The position numbers and the translations under genes were made by a program. Source: Kalmanozyma brasiliensis GHG001 (taxonomy: Eukaryota > Basidiomycota > Ustilaginomycetes > Ustilaginales). Taken from it: a stretch of 64,000 bases of DNA. The stretch spans positions 186,001 through 250,000 of the forward strand of contig NW_015961988.1 of assembly GCF_000497045.1 (NCBI RefSeq), in the 5' to 3' direction. Positions within the stretch are counted from its first letter, which is position 1. Each line of letters opens with the position of its first letter. The notes below the pieces were generated by a model. It ran no database searches. It worked only from the letters and a program-made list of their open reading frames with translations, and was not told the DNA's origin. Below are positions 1 through 10,394 of this stretch, piece by piece.

Positions 1-2338
1 AAGGAGAGACAGGAAAACAGAGCTCAAAAGCTGCAGTCGTTCCCACAGCCACGCCAAACGCCTAAATTGCGCTCTTTGCCCAAAGGGCGAGCCAGAGTCG
101 GCAGAGCGTTCAAAGGGCACGGACACGGTCAGGGCCCAGTCACGCAGGCGAGCGAGCGAGCGAAAATCACACACACGCACACAAGTCAGAAAAAAAGGCT
201 TGCAGACTGGCAATTCTCGAAGCGAGGGAAAGGGCTCACAAACAGCAAGCAAGCCACGAGCCTCAGCAGCAGACGCAGCAGCAGCAAGCAAGCCGCGTCG
301 GAGCTGGAAACCTGAATCTTGACCCTTGAAAAGCGTGCCGCTTCAAGTCACCTGCCCAAAATCATCAATCTGGCCACGCAGCAGTTCAATCCAAACAAGA
401 AGAGGACGCTCAGATTCACCGTGAACGGGCTCGTCACCCGTACCGTCCCGTTCCCTCGTTGAAAGCTGGAGCCTGATACAGTCATGAGCAGCTGTCTCGT
501 CTTCCCCAAATCGAGCGTCGAGGGCGGCCATTCGCTGAAAGGTCGAAGGACGGGAACAGACTGTCGAAGACTCGGTGACCTGGAGCTCAAGTGATCGCCG
601 TTCTTGCTTGAAGGGATGTCTTCAAACAAGAAGTCGGCAGCACACAGATTGCCCTTTGATTCAACTGAACGGTCTTCAAGCCCAACAAGCTTTTCATCTC
701 GTTTCAGACGATGCATAGGCGAGCAGGGTCCCCTGGCTCAGAGCATGACTACCAATTCGCCAATCAATCTGGCACCTGGACCCTGGGATTGGCGTGCCCT
801 TTCTGTCGATCGACTGAATCGCGGCACTTTGCCAGTCAACGCTCAAAATACAGGCAAAGGAACAAAGGAAATGGGCCTACCATTTCACAGCTGCTTGCTT
901 GATAACGAAAATTTTGCTTCCAGGCCGCACAAAAGTTTGGCGCGGCTGTTGGTGTCCATGAGTGCAACATGGCATGCGTGTGTGCTGCAAGCCACAGCGT
1001 GACGCAGATCTGGCAGGCGAAATGGACGGAGCAGCTTCTGCCGGTCAAACACTTCGCAGGGCGTGACTTTAGGACGCCGTAGCCCGCTCCTTTCTCTTGC
1101 TGTCTTCCAGATGATGGTCTAGACAAGCTTTGCCGAGCGCAACAATAGATTCGAGAGCTCGCGCAGAGACCTTCGAGTCATGAGAGACCTCATCTTCAGC
1201 CCCTCCCCTCCGATCCGCAAGATGAATCACACGCGCAGCTGCAAGCCACACGAGGCTTACCTCGTCAATGCAGAGCTCTAAATTCTTGCCGCGAGGTGTC
1301 ACGCATGCCTTTCAGGTGATCGAATCAAAAGCCGCTTTCTTTTCGATTGACTGAGCAGGGAGGCACCAACTTTTTTGTTTCCTTTTTTTACAAGATTTGG
1401 GCGTTCATTTTCTCAGCCATTTTCTCACCATGCGGAAGCTAGTAAGTTATGACTTCCAGCGACGCCAAACAAGGCAGCTCAAAGTGGTGATCGAGCAATG
1501 CTTCGTGCATGCCGCCCTCAGACCAGATCAGACTCGACGCGCTCAGAGACGAAAGGACACAATGAGGTGTCAAGGGCTGAAGCGGCGCCAGTGAGCGCGA
1601 AGGGCTAGGCAGCATCCATCCGCGGTTCGAAGGGGTCCGCCCTTCTCGCATAGCGGGCTCGTGAAGGAATCGCTCTGCGTCGGAGGCTTATCGGACCTCA
1701 GACGACTACTCCCGCTATCGAGCGGCCGATGAAGGAGTCTGGCGCCATCAGGAGGTCCAAGCAGTCTCATACCTGATCACTCGCGGACTTCGCTGCGGGT
1801 CGTCTGCCAAAGTGTCTCACGCATCGTTTACGCCGACTGCTTCATTCACGTCGCATACGTTGCCAGCCCACCGAATCAAGTCCGTACAGCATGACAGTGG
1901 CTGAACGATCCCTTGTCGCTGTGTTCTCGAGGCTCGACCGCACCTCATCATTCATTTCTTCGCACGTACAAGGTGCCTTGGCCACTTGACAGAATTAGCA
2001 CCTCAACTGCGGTCTGAGTCCTGTCTATTCGGCTTCGGCCGTCGCCCACCCTTGGCGGCCCTGTTGGCGGGGATGGATCTCGTCCGCGGCCGGCTCTTCA
2101 CAACATTTCATATATTCGCAGCCGCCAATTTGTGGCACTGCAGACAATTTGACGTTCGAGGTCCCACCTCTCACGCCTGCTTGGCAACGCCAGCCCACAA
2201 AGACGATGACAAGTATAAAACGAGGACGCCGCATCTCTCGAAGGGATCCATGGTCCCTCACCTACAGTCTTTACTCGGACTCTCGTCTTTGCTTTCGAAC
2301 AAGGTCCCGGAGGTAGCGCATCGCTACCAAACGTCACG
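1..2338. other. Gene-free left flank
   Basis: No reading frame here looks coding: the open frames are short, lack recognisable domains and overlap on several strands. A CA-rich run lies near 168-184 and a T-rich tract near 1370-1391. The right end holds the promoter of the membrane-protein gene that starts at 2339. No tRNA or other RNA gene was recognised. Confidence 0.6.
2214..2220 (+). promoter_or_regulatory. TATA box upstream of membrane-protein gene
   Basis: TATAAAA lies 125 bp before the ATG at 2339 in otherwise non-coding DNA. This is a suitable distance for a Pol II promoter with a leader of about 90 nt. It is a motif match only. Confidence 0.45.
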
Positions 2339-3679
2339 ATGGCACACTTCCGATCTTTGCTGCGAAGCGGATGCGTGGCGATGCAGCTGGCTCTCTGTCT
2401 CGTCATGGGGCTTCGTCTCGTATCCGCCTCAGTCATTGGATCAGATTGCCTTCGATCGGCGAACCTTCCAGCATCTCATCCCGCCAGCCCCTGGTTGCTC
2501 AACACGACAGCCAGAACCTCAAAGAAACATTCAGCCGGAACGTCTGGCGGCTCAGAAGCGGCTACAGAGCACCAAATCAACAAGGAAACAAGATCATCAG
2601 AGTATTCCACGGCTGAAGGTAGAAGACCTTCGTCGCAATTCGGTTCTACTGAACCACACAAGATCCGTGAAGAACCAGGACGCATTGGGCTCGACCAGAT
2701 CGTAAGCGACCATTTCGGTGAAGCGATTCCGTCCGGCAAGACGCTGCGGACGAGACAAGCAATCTCGGTTGTCGATCCATCGCCGGACCCGTCGAGCTCT
2801 TGGTCGCCAGGCTCTGCTTATCAACCTCTCCCCTCCGACAGCTCGCCAGGTGGCCAAGAAAACGCCAGCGAATATACTGAAGCTGGGAGCTACAGTCCAT
2901 CCACGACGTCGTCTTCTGACGATAGCAGCAACTTCGGCTCGTTCTCCTCGTCCTCCTCATCGACTTCGTCCACCTATCAGCAACTACCATCTGCGGTTCC
3001 TTCAAGCTTGCCCAACATCGATGACGGCGGACCGAACGATGCTAGCTCGTCATTACCACCCTCAAGCGCCAATACTACCATCGCAACGACGCCGCAACAG
3101 CCTCACCAGACTTCGAGCTCAAGACTTACCACAGCCCTCGCTGTAGGAGTCACTGTGCCTGTTCTGCTAATCGGACTGGGATTGATGGCGCTAGCGTGGC
3201 TGTACAAGCGACGGCAGCGGGAAAGCGCGTGGCGACAAGATCACGAAACCGAGGGCAAGCCGGATGAGGAGACGGCCCGCGTTACGCCCTGGAAAAGGAC
3301 TTCTCATACTGTGCCCGCACAGCACTCGCCAGCAAAAGATGTTTCTGGGCACATTCCACCGAATCCTGATCGGCAACCTCGACCGAAAGCCGACAAGACC
3401 GCACCAGACGCAGGGCAGGACCCTTTCCCGGGACCCCAAGACGAAAGACCAGATACCTCTCGTTCTACAGGGGCCTCATCCCAAGTGACATCTGTCGTGA
3501 CCTTCGAATTGCCCCTGCTAGTACCTCGAACTAGCGACGCACCCTCTGACTCGTCTCAGAGCGTCGGCGTCACCAGCGAAGCTACCGATGCCACGGCGAC
3601 GACTATGAACAGGACGCCGACGTGCGCGAGATCCAGATCGTTGAAGCGCAAGCCTGTACCGCCGCTGATTGACAATTGA
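2339..3679 (+). CDS. Single-pass membrane protein with Ser-rich ectodomain
   Basis: A 446-aa protein of unknown function. The N-terminus (about residues 1-30) is a hydrophobic signal peptide. It is followed by a low-complexity Ser/Thr/Pro-rich segment with long serine runs (about 150-255) and a Lys-Thr-Leu-Arg-Thr-Arg stretch near residue 135 that could be a Kex2-like cleavage site. One strong transmembrane helix lies at about 263-289, followed by a basic stop-transfer (KRRQR) and a Pro-rich cytosolic tail of about 155 residues. This layout resembles fungal cell-wall stress sensors of the WSC/MID2 type, but no WSC cysteine motif is present, so that is only an analogy. The ATG at 2339 is chosen because the signal peptide begins there. 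The open reading frame that overlaps its 5' end in another frame is not coding. Confidence 0.7.
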   Translation: MAHFRSLLRSGCVAMQLALCLVMGLRLVSASVIGSDCLRSANLPASHPASPWLLNTTARTSKKHSAGTSGGSEAATEHQINKETRSSEYSTAEGRRPSSQFGSTEPHKIREEPGRIGLDQIVSDHFGEAIPSGKTLRTRQAISVVDPSPDPSSSWSPGSAYQPLPSDSSPGGQENASEYTEAGSYSPSTTSSSDDSSNFGSFSSSSSSTSSTYQQLPSAVPSSLPNIDDGGPNDASSSLPPSSANTTIATTPQQPHQTSSSRLTTALAVGVTVPVLLIGLGLMALAWLYKRRQRESAWRQDHETEGKPDEETARVTPWKRTSHTVPAQHSPAKDVSGHIPPNPDRQPRPKADKTAPDAGQDPFPGPQDERPDTSRSTGASSQVTSVVTFELPLLVPRTSDAPSDSSQSVGVTSEATDATATTMNRTPTCARSRSLKRKPVPPLIDN

Positions 3680-4185
3680 AGCAGAATGCATCCTTGTCTG
3701 TGATCACAAAAGCAGCTCTCCATTCCCAAACGTGCGAATGACTACCTGTGATCGAGTGAGGTAGTCTGTCATGAACGATGTAAAAGGCGGCAGCTCCGAC
3801 GTCGCGTGAGCGGACAATAGCGGAGCGGCCTTCCAAAATGGCGGGCCGCGGGCAGCGATGCAGGGTCCAGTTGCGTTTGAAAATTTGGACGAGGCACAAA
3901 TCCAGTCTTGATGAGTTGGGTGCGCAGTCATCAGAACAGGCCGTGCCGGAGGCTGGCATCAACGGCCATAAGCCTATCTTCTTCACACCAGCTCCATTGC
4001 TCTCGACGATCTCGGCCTGATCGACTGAGTGTGCGACGCTTCAAGCTGGACGATGACTTGAGGCCCTCTCCTCCCTCTGCACTGTCGGGCACGGCTCTGT
4101 CTCGAGTCGCACAACAGCAAGGCTTTTTCATCTGGCACCTCACACCGCGGCATACACCACCCTCCTTCTGTATTCGTCGGCCACA
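3680..4185. other. Intergenic, promoter of Yippee gene
   Basis: Non-coding spacer between the membrane-protein stop and the Yippee start. The stretch before 4186 is C/T-rich, as is usual just upstream of smut start codons. No RNA gene or repeat was seen. Confidence 0.55.
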
Positions 4186-4752
4186 ATGTCCTCCTCGTCG
4201 CCCTCCCAGCATTCGCAAGCCTCCACGTCGTCAGACGCTCAAGCGGCACCGCCGATGCTCGACTGGCTGCCCGACGATACGCCTCGCTACGTGTGCGCCG
4301 AGTGCGGTGCACATCTTGCGCTGCAGGTAAGCCCTCATCCTCTAACCGATGTCTCTTCTGAATCATCGCTCACACCTTCTCCCATCGCTACCTGTACCCT
4401 GTCGGCCCCTTCTCGACACTCGCACTTGCACTCACACTCTTCTCCTCGCAACGCCGCGCTCTCGCATCCGAAACCCACTTCGCTCGTTCTATAGGACGAG
4501 ATCATCTCCAAAGCCTTCTCCGGTCGAGACGGCAAGGCGTACCTCTTCTCCTCCACGCTCAACACCTCCCTCGGCGCCTCGGAGGACCGGCATCTGCTCA
4601 CGGGCATCCACACTGTCTGCGACCTGTCCTGCAAGGGATGCGGCAAGACGCTCGGCTGGTTCTACCTCAAAGCGTGGGAGCACAGCCAGAAGTACAAAGA
4701 AGGCAAAAGCATCATGGAGAAGGTCGCGCTCGAGAAGGTGAATGCTTGGTAG
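4186..4752 (+). CDS. Yippee-family zinc-binding protein
   Basis: Two exons, 4186-4326 and 4495-4752, are joined across a 168-bp GT-AG intron (GTAAGC donor, TAG acceptor) in phase 0, giving 132 aa. The product carries the Yippee/Mis18-like fold signature: a CAEC pair near residue 37 and a second pair, CKGC, about 55 residues later, followed by the family hallmark GKTLGWFYLKAWE and a Y-K-E-G-K-x-I-x-E stretch near the end. Yippee proteins are small conserved eukaryotic Zn proteins, related in fold to cereblon and Mis18. Their exact role in fungi is unsettled. Length and ends fit the family (about 110-130 aa) with a short Ser-rich N-terminal extension. Confidence 0.9.
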
Positions 4753-4893
4753 CACAACTCCCCATCGTTCGACCTTTCGTCCGAGGTCGGGGCGTTGTTC
4801 AGTCTCAGTCTCGGTTCCTGTTCGTCTGCAATCGCATCTTCGTTCACGTCTCGCACACTCCTTGAAAGCTTTGTGGGAGAGTGACATGGCGGT

Positions 4894-6405
4894 TCAAACC
4901 GTCGTCTCGCTGACACCAATGCTGCTACCCCTGAAAACAGTAATACACTTATCCTTGCCACCCGCCACCACCTCCTGTCCATCCCGACTCCATCCCAATG
5001 CCAGTGTTCCCTTCTCCCCCTTTTGCACCCCACCATCCAGCGTGAAGAGCGCCTTCTTACAACTCCTCACATCCCACACCTTCGCCCCGCCTTCTAGGCC
5101 ACTACCGCTCGCAAACAGGTTTCCGTCGATCGGGTGGGCGGCGACCACGTCGACGGGGCCGCGGTGTGCGTTTGCGATGTGCACTCCGAGCGTGTTGGAC
5201 GACGAGCGGATGTCGAAGAGGTGGACGGCGCGGTCTGTGGTGCCTACCACGAGGGAGCCGCTTGCCAGTTGAGCGAGGGAGAGCATGGGTCGCGCTTCCG
5301 AAGTGGAGGAAGGGAGGGACAGGGAGGTGTGTGTAACACCGCCACTGGAGAGGTCCCAACCTTTGAGTTGACCGTTGTACCCCGTTGACCAGGCGCGGTT
5401 GGCGTCTTTACCAGAGGGAGAACGTTCGAATAGCAAGGACGAAACGCGCGAGGTGGGGGTGAAAACGTTCTTGGCGCCAGTCACGGCGTGGGCGGTGGGC
5501 TGCGCGTGGTAGAGCACCATCGTGGGTTCGATACTGCCCGCCTTCGAGCCGGTGGTCTTGGTAGATTTCGACCCGTTGACGGTCTTGCGTCGCTTGTTCG
5601 CCCCATCCTCCTCCTCCTCATCGCTCTCCACCTCCACCGACGAAACAAGGTCATCCCACACAGCAACCACACCATCCCACCCACCACTAATAACACTCGT
5701 CACGTCCGTCCCCTGTGCGCAATCCACCGCGCCCACCGGCCCATTATGCGCCTCACCAACCCACTTCCTCCCGCTCCTCCACCCTTCTTCTTCGCTCAAA
5801 CTCCACAGCTGGACACGTCCATCCATACCGCCCGTTACCACCGCTTCGCAATCCACCGTCCATCTCGCGCATGTCAATCCGCCACTTCGACCACTTTGCA
5901 GCGTGCTCTTGTGCACCGTGCTAAACGTGTGTGCTGCCTCGGTGGGGTTGGATGGGCTGAAGATGCGGATGCTGCCATCGAAGCTGCTCGTCATGTAGGC
6001 TCGACTCTTTGCGTAGGTGCAGTCGACGGAGGAGACCCAGTCGTCGTGCTCGAACGCGGCCAGTCGTGTGGGCGGTAGCGTCGAACGGACGTATTCGATG
6101 TTGAGCGTCGATTCGGACGTCAACCCGCTCGACTCGAGGAACTCGCCGAGAGTGGTTCGAAGCAGCGAAGAATCGATGATGAAGTCGAATGGGACCGCAC
6201 CGGTGGACTCGGAGGTGGAGGAGACGAGCTTGTTGACGAGCGTAGAGAGGTGCGTGCGGCGCCATGAGATGGGCACCATGTAGGGACCCGAGGGGATGGC
6301 ATATTGGGACAGCGAGGTGGTGAGGTGGATGGGCACGATTTGTTCGGCCGTCGAAGTGGATGATGTGGCCAGCGAGGGCCCGTCGTAGTCGTTGATCGCG
6401 CTCAT
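4894..6405 (-). CDS. YTM1: Ribosome biogenesis protein YTM1 (WDR12)
   Basis: Single exon, 503 aa. An N-terminal NLE ubiquitin-like domain (about residues 15-95) precedes seven WD40 repeats. These include segments ending DGSIRIF, DGRVQLW, DGVVAVW, NGQLKGW, DRAVHLF, GAKVWDV and DKCITVF. This is the architecture of Ytm1/WDR12, which joins Nop7 (PES1) and Erb1 (BOP1) in the PeBoW complex. The NLE domain recruits the AAA ATPase Rea1/Mdn1 to release the complex from pre-60S particles in the nucleolus and nucleoplasm. An acidic/basic insert (EEEEDGANKRRK) lies between repeats 3 and 4. The frame stays open up to an ATG at 6510, which would add 35 residues. I prefer 6405 because the NLE domain follows directly and the upstream stretch is C/T-rich like a leader. 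Confidence 0.92.
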   Translation of the reverse strand: MSAINDYDGPSLATSSTSTAEQIVPIHLTTSLSQYAIPSGPYMVPISWRRTHLSTLVNKLVSSTSESTGAVPFDFIIDSSLLRTTLGEFLESSGLTSESTLNIEYVRSTLPPTRLAAFEHDDWVSSVDCTYAKSRAYMTSSFDGSIRIFSPSNPTEAAHTFSTVHKSTLQSGRSGGLTCARWTVDCEAVVTGGMDGRVQLWSLSEEEGWRSGRKWVGEAHNGPVGAVDCAQGTDVTSVISGGWDGVVAVWDDLVSSVEVESDEEEEDGANKRRKTVNGSKSTKTTGSKAGSIEPTMVLYHAQPTAHAVTGAKNVFTPTSRVSSLLFERSPSGKDANRAWSTGYNGQLKGWDLSSGGVTHTSLSLPSSTSEARPMLSLAQLASGSLVVGTTDRAVHLFDIRSSSNTLGVHIANAHRGPVDVVAAHPIDGNLFASGSGLEGGAKVWDVRSCKKALFTLDGGVQKGEKGTLALGWSRDGQEVVAGGKDKCITVFRGSSIGVSETTV

Positions 6406-6813
6406 GCTTGCGGATCGTTGCGAGTCGAGCTGAAGAAAGAGTGATGATGGGTGATGAGGAGGGAGAAAGTCGACCTTTTTGGGCAGGGTCGCCATTTTCT
6501 GCTTTCTCAAAATTTCTTCTTAGCGGAGGCGAAAAATGGGAGGCCGAATTCCGAGAACTTTGTCTCAAGCCTGCCGGTCTTCATACACAGACCCAACGAT
6601 ATCGCTGTTCACGATGGTGTCGACCATGACATGACATGGCACAGATGCAGCTTGACTCGGAATCAGACACTGCAGCTAGAGCGAAGACGCAGCGGGGACG
6701 CGTATATCCACAATGACCGGTCTGTAGCGTCAAGCAAAGCAAAGGAGAAATCTGTCAGCCTCTCTCTTCGTACCTCGTCCCAGCTACTAGCATCGACATC
6801 CTTGGGTCGATAC
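6406..6813. other. Spacer between YTM1 and phosphoesterase
   Basis: Holds the YTM1 promoter and leader and the 3' flank of the phosphoesterase gene. The YTM1 frame remains open to 6510. Nothing else was recognised. Confidence 0.5.
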
Positions 6814-7873
6814 TCACTGGCAGACGACCGTATACGAGACTGTTCCCATCCCCATCGCAGCGATGCAACAAAGATCAGACTTGTCAGCAGCACTCCTGGA
6901 GTTCCTCGCACTGTGCATGCGGCACTTACATTTGCGCTCCTTCTCCCAAAGACCCTGATCGTACTCGACCAACGCCGCATTGACCAGCACCATCTCCTCC
7001 CCATCCCGCCCCAGCACACTCACGCCCCTCGCCTCATGTATATGTCCAAACACATGCAGTCTCGGCCTCAACGCCTCCCTATCCTCCTTCTTGGCCGTGA
7101 GCCGTCTTGTCAGCTCTTCGCACCCGACACTCGTCCCGTTATGTATCCGATCTAGCCCGCCGAGTCCGAAGGGAGGGGTGTGGGTGATAATCACATCCAC
7201 ATCGCGAGGTATCCCCGCGTGGATGGTCCTCGCCTCGGGCCCGCGCGCGTAGTTCCACGCCCAACGCTCGAATTCGGGCGACCACGGTGAGCCCCAGAGC
7301 TTCCACGTTCGATGCTGCACACCTTTGCGCGGAACGGTGAACTCGAACGACTCGTTCTCGAGGTAGCGCAGCTTAGGCCCGAGGTTGGTGGGGTCAAGGA
7401 TGGAGCGAGCGGAGGAAACGTCGTCGGGCGAACCGGGGATGTGGTATTTGGCATTGAGCTCCCGACCGCGGGTCTCGTAGAAGTTCTTAGCCGTGCACGC
7501 CGAGAAGTCGTGATTCCCGCATGTAAACACCTTGACACTGTGCGGAAGGGACCTGTTCCAATCCCATGACGATTCATCATCGGATCCCAAACGAGATTTG
7601 GATGTCAGTCAGAGCCCCAGCAAGTCAACAACGGGGCGATGGGACTCACTTCAACCACTCCACCTGGGCTCGCAGGTCCTCGGGCTGGCCCAAGGTGGTC
7701 AGATCACCCGCGTGCAGCAGCACATCGCCATCAGGGATGAGCGTCGTTTGCGAATGCGTGTCCGAGATCAGCACGAACCGCACCCAGTCCTCGCCGGGAC
7801 GAGGGGGCGGGGAAGAGACGGGGTAGGTCTGATAGACGCGCGTGTCGCGGGTTGCGTGTGCCACTGCCGACAT
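6814..7873 (-). CDS. Calcineurin-like metallophosphoesterase (MPPED-type)
   Basis: Exons 7873-7650, 7552-6930 and (less sure) 6839-6814 give about 290 aa. Intron 1 (7649-7553, GTGAGT to CAG) is required to join the metal-binding motifs. Intron 2 (6929-6840, GTAAGT to CAG) is 90 nt and stop-free. The protein shows the metallophosphatase motifs in order: LISDTHSQ (D-x-H), HAGDLT (GD-x-x), CGNHD (GNHD), ITHTPP (TH) and FGHIHEARG (GHxH). This matches the UPF0046/MPPED1-MPPED2 group of small class-III phosphodiesterases. The physiological substrate in fungi is unknown. Alternative: intron 2 may be retained, which keeps the same stop codon and adds 30 residues. Confidence 0.85.
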
Positions 7874-8245
7874 GACGTGGCTTTGCTTGCTTAGATGAAA
7901 GGCTTCTCGGTCAGCTCGATAGGGGAGGCGACGCGGAGGAGGTTGGGCGGAGCGATGGTAGGAGGGTTGGGAGTGAAGGAGGAGTCACCGCCGGCTTGGA
8001 CAGGCTCGTGCGCGACGTTGGACCCTGAACCTGCATCCTGCGCGTCATCCGGCGGAACCATTGCTCCATCGTTCGGATGCCGCCCTCGCTTCCCCGCTCA
8101 CACATGCCATGGCAACAGACATTCCTCAAGCGGATCTCTTCAAAATGCAAAACGGGCCACGATTGACCGGACAAAAGACAGACAAATGACGAAAAGTACA
8201 TGCGGTGCAAAAGAAAACAATGCGATGCTGCGAAACAAAACTGAA
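7874..8245. other. Spacer between phosphoesterase and RMD5
   Basis: Promoter and leader of the minus-strand phosphoesterase and the 3' end of RMD5. The long plus-strand open frame here has no domain and is antisense overlap. Confidence 0.5.
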
Positions 8246-9667
8246 CTAAAAGTAAACCCGAATTGCCTGGTGCAGATAGCTCTCCGTAGGGCAATAGGGG
8301 CACTTGAACCTGCCATTCCCCTTGGCCAACCTGTTCAACGTTTCCAAACACAACACGTGTCCGCACGCCAGCATCATGGGCGGGTTCTGCTCGGTGCCCT
8401 GCTCCTTGCTGACCGGACAGGCAAAGATCGAGTGGAAGCGCAGCTTGGTCGGCAGCGGAATCTCGATGGGTAGTTCGTCGGCTTGGGACCACTCGTTCCC
8501 GCGTTCCTTCATGACCGCTTTTACTTTGATGATCTTGTTGAGAGCGCCACCGGCGCCGACCTCGACGCCGATCGAGAGCGGCGCGTCTTTGGGAATGCGA
8601 TTGCGCGCGCAGAACTCGAGCTTGAACAGCGGCTCGAGGAGAGGTGCATGGACGAGGTTGGCGTCCAGAAGCGGGCGATAGATGGGGAGGACAGTGGGCA
8701 GGAGGTGCTCGACGGGAACCGAGTCAAGGCCTTCCGGTCCGTAAGCGGGCGCAGGGATGAAGTCGGGTAGGAAAGTGAGCAGCGTATAAAGACGCGCGAT
8801 TTCGGGGAGGTGGCTGGCACAGAACGGCTTAAAGTGCTCCCTGCCGTAGGCAAGCGCTCTCTCTTTGTTGGTTTGTGGTGGGGCAAGCGCTGATCCGGCT
8901 GCAGCGACGGCTGTGTTTGTCATGGTCGATGCGGGATGGAGCTGATCGATGGAAGCACTCATCATCTCGACATTCTCTCCATCCGGATCTCGGTTCGTCA
9001 AAGCATCGTCGCTGTCCGGCAGGATAGCTCCCGCTGCGATGCGGATGAACTGACTTCGGTGCAGTGCGAACTCCAACCCACTCTTTCTCGACTGCAACCA
9101 GGCTCTCTCTGTTTCGGCCCATGCTATCGCGGGCCGTAGGTCACCTCTCGCCATGGCAGCTACCACATTGTGCAGCTGCACGTACAGCGCTTCCGTCTCT
9201 GGCGAGAGTGGTAGCTTGGCCTCTGCTGCAAACTTGTAGCTCGTCGACCAGTCGCCGTTTCTCTGCAGGTGATTGAAGATGACCCTCTCGAGCGCAGTCT
9301 GCGCTTCTGGCGATGAAAAGAGCGCAGGGTCCGCGACGCCATCGATGGGGATGGGGAACTTCTTGTCGAGCGCCTTTGTGGATTTTGAGAGCGCAGCGTG
9401 GAACTCCTTCTGACGGTCGAGGATGGACTTTTGTGCTGATTCCACCGAAGACTTGAGCTCTGCTACAAGCACAGCTGGATTGGGTGCTGATGAGGATGAT
9501 GATGCGGAGAGCGCGGCTTTGGCTGCTTCGACTTGTGCGATGAGCCGGTCGATCGAGTCATGGACGGAAGGGGTGGTGGCTGCTGCTTTCGCGGATGCCG
9601 AGTTGGAGTGCAAGCCCGGAGCCCGCTTTGCGACTTGCTCGAGCGACTTTTGTACTGCCTCCATCAT
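8246..9667 (-). CDS. RMD5: GID/CTLH E3 ubiquitin ligase subunit RMD5
   Basis: Single exon, 473 aa. The N-terminal third is helical (MEAVQKSLEQ..., IDRLIAQVEAAKAAL). A LisH-CTLH-CRA-like region occupies the middle (VIFNHLQRNGDWSTSYKFA; LRPAIAWAETERAWLQ). The C-terminus is a degenerate RING: FACPVSKEQ, NPPMMLACGHVLC, and the final pair C456-P-Y-C459. The missing cysteine of the first pair is typical of the Rmd5/RMND5 gid-RING, which works with the Gid9/MAEA RING. The complex ubiquitinates gluconeogenic enzymes in yeast. The frame is open upstream without any ATG. The first ATG pair is at 9667, and the Met-Glu-Ala start fits fungal homologues, so I start there rather than assume a hidden 5' exon. 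Confidence 0.9.
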   Translation of the reverse strand: MMEAVQKSLEQVAKRAPGLHSNSASAKAAATTPSVHDSIDRLIAQVEAAKAALSASSSSSAPNPAVLVAELKSSVESAQKSILDRQKEFHAALSKSTKALDKKFPIPIDGVADPALFSSPEAQTALERVIFNHLQRNGDWSTSYKFAAEAKLPLSPETEALYVQLHNVVAAMARGDLRPAIAWAETERAWLQSRKSGLEFALHRSQFIRIAAGAILPDSDDALTNRDPDGENVEMMSASIDQLHPASTMTNTAVAAAGSALAPPQTNKERALAYGREHFKPFCASHLPEIARLYTLLTFLPDFIPAPAYGPEGLDSVPVEHLLPTVLPIYRPLLDANLVHAPLLEPLFKLEFCARNRIPKDAPLSIGVEVGAGGALNKIIKVKAVMKERGNEWSQADELPIEIPLPTKLRFHSIFACPVSKEQGTEQNPPMMLACGHVLCLETLNRLAKGNGRFKCPYCPTESYLHQAIRVYF

Positions 9668-10394
9668 GGGAAATTTGGCCCGATCAGAGCCGTACGGAGT
9701 CAAGACGTGTGGTCGTGCGAAAAGCTCAGAGATTGCTTGAATACGCCGAGGTATGTGGTGAGCGTACCAGTCGCTCAGGCTGTCCAGATCAGGGATAGGT
9801 GTATGGCGAGGTTCAACTCGGGCGGCCAATCGACAGAATCGTGGATGTCTGCGATGCGGAGCACCGTCAGTCGTCGCTCAATATTGTGGACGATGCGGGT
9901 GTCGGCTCGTTGCTTAGGAAGTTTATTGAAGTCGACGGAGATGGTGATGGGGTGGTGACTATGGCGTGAGCGATTGCGACGGTGGAAGTGGTGACAATGG
10001 TGGTGTTGATGGTGACGGCGATGATGTGGCGATGATCAAGCAGGCTCTGATGCTGCTGTTGAAGGTCGTTGGTGGTGATGGTGACAGTGCAAGCCTCGCA
10101 AGACCCAGGTCAAGGCGTTGTTCCCCCGAAGACAGGCGCTGCAGCCGCTCTTTTTTTCCGGCGAGCGTAAATCTGCAGGCGTGCAGTTCATCCGTCGACA
10201 CTGCGATTGTGCCCTGCTCAGCGCGGCCCGGCATGTGGAGAGATAGCACGTCCAGGACCCTGATCTGCTCGTCACTGCTGGCACCGACATTCACCTTGTC
10301 CATGAGCTCAAGCATCAATACACCGAAGACTTTGCATCCAGAGATGGGATTTCACAATGTCATTCCTCCAGGCAGATGAACATGGACTACCCTC
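9668..10394. other. Spacer between RMD5 and SEC16 with coding-like minus-strand frames
   Basis: Holds the RMD5 promoter and leader and the SEC16 3' flank. On the minus strand an ATG at 10315 opens a frame of about 118 codons to 9959. A second frame, without ATG, runs to a stop at 9777-9775. Both have GC-rich third positions, but no convincing splice donor joins them and no domain is recognisable. The centre is a CAC/CCA-type trinucleotide-rich stretch. I do not call a gene. Confidence 0.4.

Noticed and set aside
1605..1660. GGTTCGAA near 1624, like a tRNA B box
   Set aside because: The flanking bases do not form a T-arm stem on either strand and no anticodon arm or A box fits.
9668..9829. 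In-frame extension of RMD5 to 9829
   Set aside because: The extension starts at TTG, not ATG; fungal homologues begin near the Met pair at 9667.
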